A DNA stretch of 64,000 nucleotides from Candidatus Margulisiibacteriota bacterium (GCA_025453605.1 JALOPZ010000002.1:320631-384630); one strand, 5' to 3'; shown: positions 9,362 through 19,602, counted from the first letter of the stretch. Notes: generated by a model not told the origin, from the letters alone. Numbers and translations: made by a program.

Positions 9362-10302
9362 ACGCCCGCTACCGCCAGAACGATCGCGACGGCCCAAAAA
9401 ACGACGACGACGATCCATTCCTTGATCCCCAGCAATTCGAAGGTGTGGTGCAGCGGCGCCATCGGCAGGACCCGCCGCTTGAACAGCTTATAACTGCCGA
9501 CCTGAACGATGACCGATAACGCTTCGATCACGAACAGGCCACCGATCAGCGCCAGCCGCAATTCCTCGCGCAGGATGACCGCCAGTCCCCCCAGCGCGGC
9601 GCCGACCGCCAGTGAACCGACATCCCCCATGAACAACTGGGCGCGGGGAAAATTGTAATAGAGAAAGGCGAACAGCGCCCCGCCGGCGATCAGCGCGTAG
9701 GTCGCGGCATCGGTCTGTCCCAGCTGCAACGCCAGTATGGCCAGAGCGAGAAAAGCGATCGTCCCGGTGCCGGCCAGCAGGCCGTTCAGCCCGTCGGTCA
9801 GGTTGGTCGCGTTGGCCGCGCCGACGATAATGAAAGTAACAAAGAACGGATACAACAATCCCTGATAAAGTCCGAGCCGGGGGACGATCCCAACCGTCCC
9901 CAGATTGTGCCCCAGCCAGGTCAGGACAATGGCAAAAGCGCCGGCGGCCGCGGTCTGCAATAATATTTTTTCCCAGAAGGTTAAGCCGAGATTGCGCCGG
10001 AAATAAATCTTGATCAGATCGTCGGCCAGGCCGATCAGGGCGAAGGCGAGCGTCAACAGGACCAGCGCCAGATAGGCAGGGTGGAATTCAACGTTGATCA
10101 GGATCAGCGCCATGATCAGGATCGTCAGCACAAAACCGACCCCCCCCATGGTCGGGGTGCCGGTTTTGGCCTGATGCGTTGCCGGGCCTTCTGCCCTGAT
10201 CGTTTGTCCCGCCTTAAGCAAGCGGAGCAGCCGGAGAACGGGGAACGTCAGCAGCAGGGATAGCACGGCTGCTGACAACCAGATCGCGATCGAGTTTAGC
10301 AC
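9352..10302 (-). CDS. mraY: phospho-N-acetylmuramoyl-pentapeptide transferase
   Basis: A 316-residue polytopic membrane enzyme that makes lipid I from UDP-MurNAc-pentapeptide and undecaprenyl phosphate. About ten hydrophobic helices; conserved HQAKTGTPTMGGVGF, ADDLIK, NATNLTDGLNGL and MGDVGSLAVGAALGG (catalytic Asp residues) and MAPLHHTFELLG. The start is GTG at 10302; a TAAAAT -10 box lies six bases upstream (10314-10309), so the mRNA is probably leaderless. It heads the wall operon; murE and murF are not in the window. Confidence 0.94.
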   Translation of the reverse strand: MLNSIAIWLSAAVLSLLLTFPVLRLLRLLKAGQTIRAEGPATHQAKTGTPTMGGVGFVLTILIMALILINVEFHPAYLALVLLTLAFALIGLADDLIKIYFRRNLGLTFWEKILLQTAAAGAFAIVLTWLGHNLGTVGIVPRLGLYQGLLYPFFVTFIIVGAANATNLTDGLNGLLAGTGTIAFLALAILALQLGQTDAATYALIAGGALFAFLYYNFPRAQLFMGDVGSLAVGAALGGLAVILREELRLALIGGLFVIEALSVIVQVGSYKLFKRRVLPMAPLHHTFELLGIKEWIVVVVFWAVAIVLAVAGVWI

Positions 10303-10314
10303 CTGTCCATTTTA
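10303..10314 (-). promoter_or_regulatory. -10 box for a leaderless mraY transcript
   Basis: On the minus strand TAAAAT (10314-10309) is followed by six bases and then the GTG start of mraY. No Shine-Dalgarno sequence lies between. With initiation about seven bases after the -10 box, transcription would begin at the start codon. Confidence 0.5.
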
Positions 10315-10336
10315 CAATAATTCACGCCGGGCGGCA

Positions 10337-10370
10337 ATAAAAAAGCCTCCCGTGATCGCTCACGGGAGGC
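10337..10370 (-). terminator. rho-independent terminator after the gapA-pgk-secG unit
   Basis: An 11-bp perfect stem (10345-10355 with 10360-10370, arms GCCTCCCGTGA / TCACGGGAGGC, loop of 4) is followed on the minus strand by TTTTTTATT. It lies directly downstream of the barrel-like gene at 10391-10903 and upstream of mraY. Confidence 0.9.
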
Positions 10371-10390
10371 TTGGCAAAATAAACTACACC

Positions 10391-10903
10391 TTAGAAATAA
10401 AGTCTTCCACCAGTGTAAACTTGCGGGTTGTTCTGCCCGACAACCCAGTTCGTCGCTCCATTGGCTGAGGTCAGCGAGAAAGCGGTCATGTCGGCAAAAA
10501 GCGTCAGGTTCGGCGCGAACATGTACTCCGCCCCGATCAGAACGGCGATCGTGACCGTGCCGTTGCCGGTCGAATTATAGAGCACCCCCGGCCCCCAGTA
10601 GGTGACCAGGTTGTCATTGACCTTGCTCAGCGGAAGCTGGGCACTACCGAACACGGTAATGGTGGTCGTGTTGGCCGCATTGGCGATCGAGCCGCCGATA
10701 TCCATGCTCCAGCCGCCCATCCCAAAATGAGCCGCCGGGCAGCCGATCGACGTCAGGGTTACCCCGGTCAGGCCCATCATCGTGGAACCGGAAGAAGCGG
10801 TCGTGCTGGTCGTGACCTTCTTGACCGGGGTTGCCGGAGCGGCAACGGCGGCCAGAGAGAGGACCATCACCAGTAAAAGAATCGAAGAAAAGATCTTTTT
10901 CAT
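10391..10903 (-). CDS. small secreted or outer-membrane beta-barrel-like protein
   Basis: A 170-residue protein with a clear signal peptide (MKKIFSSILLLVMVLSLAAVAAP, cleavage probably after AVA), a Ser/Thr-rich linker, then alternating hydrophobic strands rich in Gly, Asn and Thr ending in ...VYTGGRLYF. The aromatic C-terminal residue and short strand pattern are typical of outer-membrane barrels. The start at 10903 is set by AAAAGGAGGTGA upstream; an earlier GTG lies within that site. It is last in the gapA-pgk-secG unit, just before the terminator. Function unknown; weakly reminiscent of the two small proteins at 51.6-52.5 kb. Confidence 0.65.
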   Translation of the reverse strand: MKKIFSSILLLVMVLSLAAVAAPATPVKKVTTSTTASSGSTMMGLTGVTLTSIGCPAAHFGMGGWSMDIGGSIANAANTTTITVFGSAQLPLSKVNDNLVTYWGPGVLYNSTGNGTVTIAVLIGAEYMFAPNLTLFADMTAFSLTSANGATNWVVGQNNPQVYTGGRLYF

Positions 10904-10942
10904 GTATTTCACCTCCTTTTAGTTTGATCTGACAGTTGAGGC

Positions 10943-11602
10943 CTATTTGCCTTTGAAGATATTATGCAGGAAATCGGCCGCCATGTCCTTGCAGCCGAGG
11001 CCAAAAGCGATCGCCGCCGCCAGGGCCGGCGCGCCCAGAACGATGTCGAGCTTGCCGATGATCGAGCTCGGCCGCACGCCCAGCTGCGCGAGTGCGGCCA
11101 GGAAAGTGAACAGTATGACCAGATAGTAGACCAGCCGGGCTAAAGACTTACCACCGTCAACCCCAAAATTAAGCGCCACAAGCTTGACCAGATTGGCGAT
11201 CAGGGAGGCCAGGAAGAGACCGATCCCCAGGACGATCGCCACCATGACGACCGAGCCGAGGTACATTACCAGCTTGGCGATCGCCGGTTCGATCTTAACT
11301 CCGCCCAGCTTCGCGACGCCGATCACGGTGATCAGCAGAATCGCCCAGTAACAGAGCTCCCCGATTATGTCGGTCAGGCTCTTTTTGATTTCGCCCTTTT
11401 CCAGTACAGTGTTAAACTTGACCGTTTTGCTCCCTTTATCCAGCTGGACCAGCTTTAGAACATAGACCACGGCGGTGGCCAGCCCGCGGGCAAGCAGAAA
11501 TCCGGCCAGTAATAAAACCAAGGCGGTGACAAAGGTGGCAATTAGCGGCGAAATGACCGACCAGGCGGCCGCAAACGGGGCCAATGACTGAACAGAATCC
11601 AT
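10943..11602 (-). CDS. membrane protein with conserved TM-helix repeats (mechanosensitive-channel-like)
   Basis: A 219-residue membrane protein with about five hydrophobic helices. Two repeats of the pattern helix-LARLVYYLVILFTFLAAL-QLGV...I...LGAPALAAAIAFGLG match the conserved TM helix family (PF05552) found in MscS-related proteins. The terminal segment GCKDMAADFLHNIF resembles the pore-lining end of that family. No cytoplasmic MscS beta domain follows, so it is a minimal version. AAAGGAGG precedes the ATG. Possible osmotic or ion leak role (inference). Confidence 0.65.
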   Translation of the reverse strand: MDSVQSLAPFAAAWSVISPLIATFVTALVLLLAGFLLARGLATAVVYVLKLVQLDKGSKTVKFNTVLEKGEIKKSLTDIIGELCYWAILLITVIGVAKLGGVKIEPAIAKLVMYLGSVVMVAIVLGIGLFLASLIANLVKLVALNFGVDGGKSLARLVYYLVILFTFLAALAQLGVRPSSIIGKLDIVLGAPALAAAIAFGLGCKDMAADFLHNIFKGK

Positions 11603-11624
11603 GTGACGCCTCCTTTAAGCCTTA

Positions 11625-11846
11625 TCAGGCTTTGAACATGGCCAGTAGCACAGAAACGACCATAAAAGCGATCGCCAATCCCCAGGTGATCCGGTCCAGG
11701 CTCTCTTCCATCCCCTTCGGCGTGCCGAACAGCTTGGCCGAACCGCCGATCCCGCCCAACCCCTCGCCCTTAGCGGTGTGCAGCAGGACAGCTACGATCA
11801 GCAGGACCGCGGTCAGGAACTGGACCAGCAGCAATAATGTTTTCAT
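11625..11846 (-). CDS. secG: preprotein translocase subunit SecG
   Basis: A 73-residue protein with two transmembrane helices (TLLLLVQFLTAVLLIVAVLL and WGLAIAFMVVSVLLAMF) separated by the glycine-rich cytoplasmic loop GEGLGGIGGSAKLFG, the SecG signature. It is part of the SecYEG channel. The ATG follows AAAAGGATG, only 16 bases after the tRNA-Ala 3' end. The pgk-secG adjacency is common in bacteria; here a tRNA gene is inserted between them. Confidence 0.92.
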   Translation of the reverse strand: MKTLLLLVQFLTAVLLIVAVLLHTAKGEGLGGIGGSAKLFGTPKGMEESLDRITWGLAIAFMVVSVLLAMFKA

Positions 11847-11862
11847 TTTTCATCCTTTTATT

Positions 11863-11935
11863 TGGAGGTGAGCGGGATCGAACCGCTGGCCTCGGCGTTG
11901 CGAACGCCGCGCTCTCCCAACTGAGCTACACCCCC
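11863..11935 (-). tRNA. tRNA-Ala (anticodon CGC)
   Basis: A 73-base cloverleaf. Acceptor stem GGGGGTG pairs with CACCTCC and includes the G3:U70 wobble that identifies tRNA-Ala; the D-arm contains GCTCAGTTGGGAGAGC; the anticodon stem CGGCG/CGCCG closes the loop TTCGCAA, giving anticodon CGC; the T-arm contains GGTTCGATCC. Discriminator base A, CCA not encoded. It sits four bases after the pgk stop and 16 bases before secG, so it must be cut from the mRNA or carry its own signals. Confidence 0.95.
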
Positions 11936-11939
11936 GCGA

Positions 11940-13136
11940 CTACTTATCCTGCAAACAGGCAATGCCCGGCAGGGTCTTCCCCTCAACAAACTCGAGAGAG
12001 GCGCCGCCTCCCGTCGAGATATGGGTCATTTTATCGGCCAGTCCGGCTTGCTCGACCGCCGCGACCGAGTCCCCGCCGCCGATCACCGAGATCGCCCCTT
12101 TGGCGGTCGCGGCGGCGACCGTTTTAGCGATCGAGATCGTCCCGTTGGCGAATTTGGGGAATTCAAAAACCCCCATCGGTCCGTTCCAGAAGATGGTTTT
12201 GGCTTTCTTGATGGCATGGCCGAATTTAGTGATGGTTTCCGGCCCGATATCCATCCCCTGCCATTCGGCCGGGATCCCCGCTCTGGTGACGATCTGCGAA
12301 TTGGCGTTGGCGTCGAACTTCTCGGCCACGACGTGGTCGATCGGCAGCATCAACGGGATGCCGCGGTCGATCGCCTGCTTGAGCGTTTCTTTGGCCAGCG
12401 CGATCTTGTCGGTCTCCACCAGCGACTTGCCGACCTCGACTCCGCGCGCCTTAAAAAAGGTGTACGCCATGCCGCCGCCGATGATTAAAGTGTCGACCTT
12501 ATTGATCAGGCTGGCGATCACATCGATCTTGCCGGAGATCTTGGCGCCGCCCAAAATAGCGACGAACGGCCGCGGCGGATTCTCCAGCAGTTGACCGAGG
12601 AACTTGATCTCCTTTTCCATCAGGTAGCCGGCGTAACCTTTCAGGTACTTGGTCACCCCTTCGGTCGAGGCGTGTGCCCGGTGGGCGGTGCCGAATGCAT
12701 CATTAACATAAATATCGGCCAGGGCGGCCAGCTTTTTGGCGAACGCCGGGTCGTTCTTCTCTTCTTCTTTATAGAAGCGGACGTTCTCCAACAGGAGGAC
12801 AGAACCGGACTTAAGGTCGGCAACCGCCTTCTCTACTTCCGGGCCGATACAATCCTTAACGTAAGCAACCGGTCGGGGGAGCAGTTCGGCGAGTTTTTTG
12901 GCGACCGGGGCCAGGCGCAGCTTATCGTCGGGACCGGCCTTGGGGCGGCCAAGATGAGAGACGAGAATGACCCGGGCACCCTGATCGGCCAGGTAAGTGA
13001 TCGTCGGGAGGGCCGCTCGGATCCGGGTATCGTCGGTGATCTGCTGCCGATCGTTAAGCGGCACGTTAAAATCGACCCGGACCAGGACCCGTCGATCTTT
13101 CAGCTGCTTAATGTCCTCGACCGTCTGCTTGGCCAT
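11940..13136 (-). CDS. pgk: phosphoglycerate kinase
   Basis: A 398-residue glycolytic enzyme making ATP from 1,3-bisphosphoglycerate. Conserved [48 protein letters not shown] and [13 protein letters not shown]. The open frame runs to 13202 but ATG at 13136 ([11 protein letters not shown]) has AGGAG upstream and gives normal length. It follows gapA by eight bases; the two catalyse successive steps. Confidence 0.96.
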   Translation of the reverse strand: MAKQTVEDIKQLKDRRVLVRVDFNVPLNDRQQITDDTRIRAALPTITYLADQGARVILVSHLGRPKAGPDDKLRLAPVAKKLAELLPRPVAYVKDCIGPEVEKAVADLKSGSVLLLENVRFYKEEEKNDPAFAKKLAALADIYVNDAFGTAHRAHASTEGVTKYLKGYAGYLMEKEIKFLGQLLENPPRPFVAILGGAKISGKIDVIASLINKVDTLIIGGGMAYTFFKARGVEVGKSLVETDKIALAKETLKQAIDRGIPLMLPIDHVVAEKFDANANSQIVTRAGIPAEWQGMDIGPETITKFGHAIKKAKTIFWNGPMGVFEFPKFANGTISIAKTVAAATAKGAISVIGGGDSVAAVEQAGLADKMTHISTGGGASLEFVEGKTLPGIACLQDK

Positions 13137-13144
13137 TACCGCTC

Positions 13145-14197
<1,053 letters not shown>

Positions 14198-14239
14198 TTA
14201 CCTTTCTATTTCTGTTTTTACGACCTCACGATCAGGCGA

Positions 14240-14262
14240 ATTATAGCAACATTTGCTATAAT
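14240..14262. promoter_or_regulatory. palindromic bidirectional promoter between gapA and the lptC-like gene
   Basis: A perfect inverted repeat (TTATAGCAA, spacer CAT, TTGCTATAA; 14241-14261) puts the same extended -10 box TGCTATAAT on both strands: 14254-14262 on plus and 14248-14240 on minus. The plus box is seven bases before ATG at 14270; the minus box is about 50 bases before gapA. No strong -35 element is seen, as expected for extended -10 promoters. Confidence 0.65.
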
Positions 14263-14269
14263 GGTCAAC

Positions 14270-15403
14270 ATGGAAGAGAACCTTTCCTGGAAAAGTATTT
14301 TTTGGGGCGTCTTCTTCTCGCTATTTATCCTTGCGCTGACCTATCTGCTGATCTCGCCGCGCGAGAACACCTTTTTCACCCGTGATAAAAGCGATAAGCT
14401 GGCCGAATTTCGGGAAACCAGGGTCGTCGGCCGCCAGGATGGCCGGACCGTTTGGGAGATGGTCGCGGCCGGCGGCTGGTCCGATAAAGCCCAGGAGATC
14501 ACCCATTTAAGCGGGATCAGCAAGGGGAAGATCCTGAACCGGGAAGGCCGGACGGTGCTGGCCAACCTGACCGCCCCCAACGGCCGGGCCTGGCGGCATA
14601 GCGAGGTCGTTGAAGCGGACGGCGGCGTGACCGCCGTTCTTGACCTGGGTAAATTCAGCCGGGTCCCGAAGCAAGAACGGGAGTGGACCAGCCTCCGCGG
14701 CGATTCGATCAAGTATTTTCCGACCGAGAAACGGTCCGAGGTCCGGGGCCGGATCAGACTGCAGAAAAAAGAGAGCGTGATCCGGGCCGACGAGCTCAAT
14801 ATCGACCAGGAGAAAAAAACGGCGGTCTTTAACGGCGGGATCAATCTAACGCGGCGGGACAGTGACCTCCGCGCTGCCTCTCTGGAATATTGGGGGGAGA
14901 CCGAAGCGTTGGCGGCCCGGGGCGAGATCGACCTCCGTTTAAAAGAGAGCCGGACCCGCACCGCCATCCGCTGCGATCGGGCCGATCTGTTTGTCGACCT
15001 GAACAAGGATATCGCGCTGCAGGGGAGCCTGGAGGTCGTTCAGGGGAAGAAACGGTCCCGGGCTGAAAGCGGCCTCTACTCGCGCGCGCAACAGAAACTC
15101 CGGCTGCGCGGCCGGACCGTAACGGTGCTGGAGAACAAAACAGTGATCAGAGCGGAGGAGATGCTCTATTCTCTCCGGAACGGCGACGCCTGGGCGTCCG
15201 GAAACGTGGAAGCGACGCAAAAGGAGCGCCAGGCCCGGTCCGACAGCGCTTTTTACGACGACCGGAACGAAACCGTAACCCTGCAGGGGAACGTCACCCT
15301 GAAACGGGGGACCGAATGGCTCCGCTGCCGCCAGGTCACAATCTCGGTCAAGAAAGAGACCTTTGAAGCGCGCGGGGTCGCGGACAGCAGTTTTAACCTC
15401 TAA
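14270..15403 (+). CDS. LptC/LptA (OstA)-like lipopolysaccharide transport protein
   Basis: A 377-residue protein with one N-terminal membrane anchor (IFWGVFFSLFILALTYLLI), then an LptC-like domain (about 35-130, including GRTVWEMVAAGGW) and two or more OstA/LptA-type beta-jellyroll stretches with the typical pattern of ADxLxID...KTAVFNGGI and repeated G-V strands. LptC and LptA form the periplasmic bridge carrying lipopolysaccharide, so the cell is probably diderm. An ATG at 14261 overlaps the -10 box, so ATG at 14270 is preferred. Its stop overlaps the convergent rodA stop by three bases. Confidence 0.75.
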   Translation: MEENLSWKSIFWGVFFSLFILALTYLLISPRENTFFTRDKSDKLAEFRETRVVGRQDGRTVWEMVAAGGWSDKAQEITHLSGISKGKILNREGRTVLANLTAPNGRAWRHSEVVEADGGVTAVLDLGKFSRVPKQEREWTSLRGDSIKYFPTEKRSEVRGRIRLQKKESVIRADELNIDQEKKTAVFNGGINLTRRDSDLRAASLEYWGETEALAARGEIDLRLKESRTRTAIRCDRADLFVDLNKDIALQGSLEVVQGKKRSRAESGLYSRAQQKLRLRGRTVTVLENKTVIRAEEMLYSLRNGDAWASGNVEATQKERQARSDSAFYDDRNETVTLQGNVTLKRGTEWLRCRQVTISVKKETFEARGVADSSFNL

Positions 15404-16638
15404 AAGATCAGCTTTTGGCGGCGCATCGCGATGCTTTGCAGTATCCCCAGGCCGGCCAGATTCATGACCAGCGACGACCCTCCGTAGCTTAAGAACGGGA
15501 GCGGAATACCGACCACCGGCAAAACGCCCAAAGCCATCCCGACGTTAGCGCCAAAATGGAAAACCAGCATCGTCACGATGCCGTACGCCAGCAGGCGACC
15601 AAAACTATCGCGGGCCCCCGCCGCGATCACCAGCCCTCGCCAGACGATCAGTCCGAAAAGGGAGAGGACCAGCAGGGCCCCAAGCAGTCCGAATTCCTCG
15701 CCGACCACGGAAAAGATGAAATCGGAGAACTGTTCGGGGATGAACTGCAGCTGGGTCTGCGAACCCTGCAAAAAGCCTTTACCCAGAAAACCGCCGCCAC
15801 CGATCGCGATCTTACTTTGCAGAGTATGGTAACCGGCACCCAGCGGATCGGCCCCGGGATTTAAAAAAGCGACGATCCGCTGGCGTTGATAAGATTTAAG
15901 CATCCCCCAAAGAAAAGGCAACGCGATCCCGACCCCAACATTGGAACCGAGCACGGTCAGCCAGTGAAACCAGCGCGCCTGGGTAAGAAACAGAGCCAGC
16001 GCGACCGCCGCCAGATAGATCAACCAGAGCGGAAAGATCGGCCGGAGCAAAAGAGAAATAACCGGGGTGATCAGCAGGATCTGCAGGAGCGGCGCAGTCT
16101 CGGCTGCCGCCAGCATCCCCAGCAGAATGGCAAAAAAGACGAGCGCGGTCCCCAGGTCGGGTTGCTTAAAGATCAGGAGAAAAGGCAATCCGACCAGACC
16201 AAGTAAAAGCCCGACAGCCCAAACGGAACGGATCCCCCGTTCCCGGGTCAGAAAAGCAGCCAGCGCGATGATCAGGACCAGTTTGGCGATCTCCGACGGT
16301 TGAAAGGAAAAAAAACCGAGCTGGAACCAGCGCTGGGCGCCGGACACCCCGGCGCCGGTAAAGAGGATCGCGACCAGCAAAAAGATGACCAGCAGGTAAA
16401 GATACGGCGCGGCGGCGCGGAGCCGTTGGTAATCAAGGTAACAAAACAAGCCTAATCCGACGAGACCGAGCAGTAGGGCCAGGCTCTGCTTGGTGACAAA
16501 GAGAAAGGGATCGCCGCCTGCCTTCAGCTGCAGCTGATAGGTGGAGCTGAAGATCGCGGCCAGGCCGATCGCCAGCAAAGCGCCGACCGCCGCCCAGAGG
16601 AAGAGATCGGACAGCTTAAGCATCCGGAAATTGATCAT
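15400..16638 (-). CDS. rodA: rod-shape-determining SEDS glycosyltransferase
   Basis: A 412-residue SEDS membrane protein with about ten helices. Signatures: GVSGAQRWFQLGFFSFQPSEIAKL split across the motif, QPDLGTALVF, the pair FIPEQFSDFIFSVVGEEFG, and GVLPVVGIPLPFLSYGGSS. It polymerises lipid II during elongation. Distinguished from the FtsW at 7 kb by location outside the mur cluster and by the RodA-like GYHTLQSKIAIGGGGFLGKG segment. Its ATG overlaps the trpE stop as ATGA; mreBCD and a partner PBP2 are not in the window. Confidence 0.92.
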   Translation of the reverse strand: MINFRMLKLSDLFLWAAVGALLAIGLAAIFSSTYQLQLKAGGDPFLFVTKQSLALLLGLVGLGLFCYLDYQRLRAAAPYLYLLVIFLLVAILFTGAGVSGAQRWFQLGFFSFQPSEIAKLVLIIALAAFLTRERGIRSVWAVGLLLGLVGLPFLLIFKQPDLGTALVFFAILLGMLAAAETAPLLQILLITPVISLLLRPIFPLWLIYLAAVALALFLTQARWFHWLTVLGSNVGVGIALPFLWGMLKSYQRQRIVAFLNPGADPLGAGYHTLQSKIAIGGGGFLGKGFLQGSQTQLQFIPEQFSDFIFSVVGEEFGLLGALLVLSLFGLIVWRGLVIAAGARDSFGRLLAYGIVTMLVFHFGANVGMALGVLPVVGIPLPFLSYGGSSLVMNLAGLGILQSIAMRRQKLIF

Positions 16639-18038
16639 CGGGTGGTTTCGACCGCGGTCAGCAACGCCCGGGCTTTATTCAGCGTCTCCTGATACTCTTT
16701 GGCCGGGACCGAATCGTAGACCAGACCGGCGCCGGCCTGAACGTAGGCCTGGCCGTTCTTGATCAGGATCGTCCTGATCGCGATCCCGGAATCGTGTTCG
16801 CCGGAAAAACTGAAGTAACCGACGCAGCCGGCGTACAGTCCGCGCTGGCGGTTCTCCAGCTCATCGATGATCTCCATTGCCCGCACTTTGGGCGCGCCGG
16901 AAACGGTGCCGGCCGGAAAAACAGCCCGGACCAGATCGACGGCGTCGCGCCCGCGCTTGAGCTTGCCGCTGACGTTGCTGACGATGTGCATGACGTGGGA
17001 ATATTTCTCGATCACCATCTCTTCGGTCACCCGAACGCTGCCGTAATCGCAGACCCGGCCAAGATCGTTGCGCCCCAGGTCGACCAGCATGACATGTTCC
17101 GCCCTCTCCTTCTTGGAGGCAAGCAGCTCATCGGCCAGTTTCTTGTCTTCGGCTTCGTCCCGACCGCGCGGTCGGGTCCCGGCGATCGGCCGGAGGGTCG
17201 CCGTCCCTTTTTCCAGGCGGACCATTACCTCCGGCGAGGAGCCGACGATCTGGGTGTTGCCCAGTTGGAAATAGTACATGTAAGGCGACGGGTTGATCGC
17301 CCGGAGCGCGCGGTAAACATTGAAAGGATCGGCCTGGCACCTGGTTTCCAGCCGCTGCGAGAGAACAACTTGAATGATCTCCCCCGCTTTAATGTATTGT
17401 CTGGCATGCTGGACCATCTCTTCGTATTCCCGGCGGCTGACATTGCTGCGGAACTTGACCGGCCGCTGCCGATCAGCTTCCAGCTCGGTCGTCCGGAGCG
17501 GTTTTTTTAGTTTTGCTTCCAGGGCGGCGATCTGCCGGACGGCCTGCCGGTAAGCCCGGGCCGGATCCCCCTTGATCCGGGCATTAGCAATGATCACGAT
17601 CCGGTGCTTTAAATGATCAAAAGCGAGCAGCGTTTCGGCCAGAATGAACTGCATCAGCGGCAGGTTCAGATCGTCGGGATTGGCGTTCGGGATCCTTTCG
17701 ATCTGCCGGACCGCGTCGTAGCTGATATAACCGACCAGTCCGCCGGAAAAACGAGGCAAACCAGCCACCCTGACCGGGCGGTATTTGGCCAGAATTTCTT
17801 TGATCTGCGCGAAAGTGCGCGGCCTTTGCACCTCGTTCTTCGGACAGGTCCCCAGGAACGAATAACGGGCGATCTTTTCTCCCCCTTCGACCGATTCGAG
17901 GAGAAAGGAGTATGGCCCGGCGATCTTTTTGAACGCCGAGACCGGGGTTTCCATATCGGCCACGATCTCCTTGTAGACCGGGACCAGATTCCCTTTGCGG
18001 GCCAAACGCTTGAACTGTGCCAGATCCGGTTTGATCAT
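16635..18038 (-). CDS. trpE: anthranilate synthase component I
   Basis: A 467-residue chorismate-utilising enzyme forming anthranilate with glutamine-derived ammonia. The feedback site LLES is near residue 46; catalytic features include PSPYMYYFQ, PIAGTRPRG, DLGRNDLGRVC, HIVSNVSG and PAGTVSGAPKVRAMEII. The glutaminase subunit TrpG is not adjacent. Coupled to ispA upstream and rodA downstream by ATGA overlaps. A second chorismate enzyme (pabB, 57.9 kb) is distinct. No leader peptide or T-box is visible. Confidence 0.93.
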   Translation of the reverse strand: MIKPDLAQFKRLARKGNLVPVYKEIVADMETPVSAFKKIAGPYSFLLESVEGGEKIARYSFLGTCPKNEVQRPRTFAQIKEILAKYRPVRVAGLPRFSGGLVGYISYDAVRQIERIPNANPDDLNLPLMQFILAETLLAFDHLKHRIVIIANARIKGDPARAYRQAVRQIAALEAKLKKPLRTTELEADRQRPVKFRSNVSRREYEEMVQHARQYIKAGEIIQVVLSQRLETRCQADPFNVYRALRAINPSPYMYYFQLGNTQIVGSSPEVMVRLEKGTATLRPIAGTRPRGRDEAEDKKLADELLASKKERAEHVMLVDLGRNDLGRVCDYGSVRVTEEMVIEKYSHVMHIVSNVSGKLKRGRDAVDLVRAVFPAGTVSGAPKVRAMEIIDELENRQRGLYAGCVGYFSFSGEHDSGIAIRTILIKNGQAYVQAGAGLVYDSVPAKEYQETLNKARALLTAVETTR

Positions 18039-18853
18039 TTTGTTCGCTCCGTAACGAAACGGGCCAGTTCTGCCAACCGCGCCGCTTTGGGCCCGAACGG
18101 CCGCAGGGCCGCCAGCGCCCGCTCCTTTTCCGCCGCCGCCATTTGTCGCGAACGGTTCAGGCCGACAACATACGGAAAACCTTTTTTCACGTCAGACCTG
18201 ACCGGCTTGCCCAGCTGCGCGGCGGTGGCGGTCACGTCAAGTATATCATCGGCGATCTGAAATGCCATCCCCAGGTGCTCCGCGTAGGCGGTCAGCGCCT
18301 TAAGCTGGCGGCCGGTCGCGCCGCAGAGCTGCGCCGCCCCCCGAACGCACGCGCTTAGAAGCGCGGCTGTTTTCCAGCGGTGGATCGCCCGCAATTTCTG
18401 AAGGGTTAAGCGCCGCTGCGGCGCCGTGACGTCCGCTACCTGGCCTTCGACCACCGTCAGCGCAGCTTGCGCCAGCTCCAGCACGGCGGCCGGCCGGTCG
18501 GCAATGATCGCAAAGGCTAAAGTGTTGAGCGCGTCCCCGGCCAGGATCGCCAGGGCTTCACCGTAGACTTTATGACAGGTCGGCTTGCCGCGCCGCAACT
18601 GCGAGTCGTCCATCGCCGGCAGATCGTCATGAATTAAGGTAAAGGTATGGATCATTTCCACGGCGCAGGCGAACGGCAAGACCTTTTTAGCCGGCTTGCC
18701 CAGCGCCTGGGCCACGGCCAGGCAGAGGATCGGCCGAAACCGTTTCCCGCCGGCAAAAACCGAGTAACGCATCGCCCTGGCCAGTTTGCTTTTCCTGGGG
18801 AGGTAGCGATCGAGCGCCCGGTTAACGTCTGACAGTGATCCCTTTTCGCTCAA
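18035..18853 (-). CDS. ispA: polyprenyl diphosphate synthase (farnesyl/geranylgeranyl type)
   Basis: A 272-residue prenyltransferase. First Asp-rich motif DDLPAMDD with upstream HTFTLIHDD, chain-length region CAVEMIHTF, second Asp-rich motif DDILD, and [11 protein letters not shown]. It builds C15 or C20 prenyl diphosphates for undecaprenol and quinones; chain length cannot be fixed by eye. The start is TTG at 18853, overlapping hisF by 32 bases. Confidence 0.9.
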   Translation of the reverse strand: MSEKGSLSDVNRALDRYLPRKSKLARAMRYSVFAGGKRFRPILCLAVAQALGKPAKKVLPFACAVEMIHTFTLIHDDLPAMDDSQLRRGKPTCHKVYGEALAILAGDALNTLAFAIIADRPAAVLELAQAALTVVEGQVADVTAPQRRLTLQKLRAIHRWKTAALLSACVRGAAQLCGATGRQLKALTAYAEHLGMAFQIADDILDVTATAAQLGKPVRSDVKKGFPYVVGLNRSRQMAAAEKERALAALRPFGPKAARLAELARFVTERTK

Positions 18854-19595
18854 GATGATCTTTGATCTCCTTAATGGTCAATTCCCGGTAATGCAGCAGC
18901 GAGGCGAGCAACGCGGCATCGGCCCGCCCCTTGAGGAAAGCGTCATGAATGTGCTCGATCTTCCCGGCCCCGCCGGAAGCGATGACCGGAATATTGGTCG
19001 CGTCTTTGATCGCCCGGGTCAAATCGAGGTCGTAACCGTCTTTGGTCCCGTCCCGGTCCATGCTCGTTAACAGGATCTCGCCGGCGCCGAGCTGCTCACC
19101 TTTTTTCGCCCACTCGACCGCGTCGAGCCCGGTCGGTGTCCGCCCACCATGGGTATATACTTCCCATCTCGTTACTCGTTCCTCGTTACCCGTTACTCTC
19201 TTGGCATCGATCGCCAGGACCACGCACTGGCTGCCGAATTTGGCTGCGCCCTTTTCGATCAAGGCCGGATCTTTGACCGCCGCGGTGTTAACGGAAACTT
19301 TATCGGCCCCGCTCGCCAGGATCTCCCGCATCGTCTCTACGTCATTGATCCCGCCGCCGACCGTAAAGGGGATAAAGATCTTTTCAGATACTTTTTTGAC
19401 CACTTCGATCATGATGAAGCGCTTGTCGGACGAAGCGGTAATATCGAGGAAGACCAGCTCGTCGGCCCCGGCTCGGTCATATAACGCGGCCAGCTCGACC
19501 GGATCGCCGGCATCCCGGAGTTCAACGAATTTTGTCCCTTTAACAACGCGCCCTTCGGTCACATCGAGGCAGGGAATGATCCTTTTAGCCAGCAT
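18822..19595 (-). CDS. hisF: imidazole glycerol phosphate synthase, cyclase subunit
   Basis: A 257-residue TIM barrel that closes the imidazole ring in histidine synthesis. [12 protein letters not shown] (catalytic Asp), [40 protein letters not shown] (second catalytic Asp) and VIASGGAG are visible. Between AIDAKR and WEVYTHGGR the loop carries about seven extra residues ([10 protein letters not shown]) encoded by a 7-bp repeat array (19170-19197). TATAAT lies seven bases before the ATG, so the transcript is probably leaderless. HisH is not adjacent. Confidence 0.95.
   Translation of the reverse strand: MLAKRIIPCLDVTEGRVVKGTKFVELRDAGDPVELAALYDRAGADELVFLDITASSDKRFIMIEVVKKVSEKIFIPFTVGGGINDVETMREILASGADKVSVNTAAVKDPALIEKGAAKFGSQCVVLAIDAKRVTGNEERVTRWEVYTHGGRTPTGLDAVEWAKKGEQLGAGEILLTSMDRDGTKDGYDLDLTRAIKDATNIPVIASGGAGKIEHIHDAFLKGRADAALLASLLHYRELTIKEIKDHLERKGITVRR
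19170..19197. repeat. 7-bp tandem repeat array inside hisF
   Basis: Plus-strand units CGTTACT, CGTTCCT, CGTTACC, CGTTACT. In hisF this encodes a loop insertion between beta-strand motifs AIDAKR and WEVYTHGGR; the reading frame is kept. Same unit family as the mutS array at 53156. Confidence 0.85.
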
Positions 19596-19602
19596 TTTCC
19601 CA

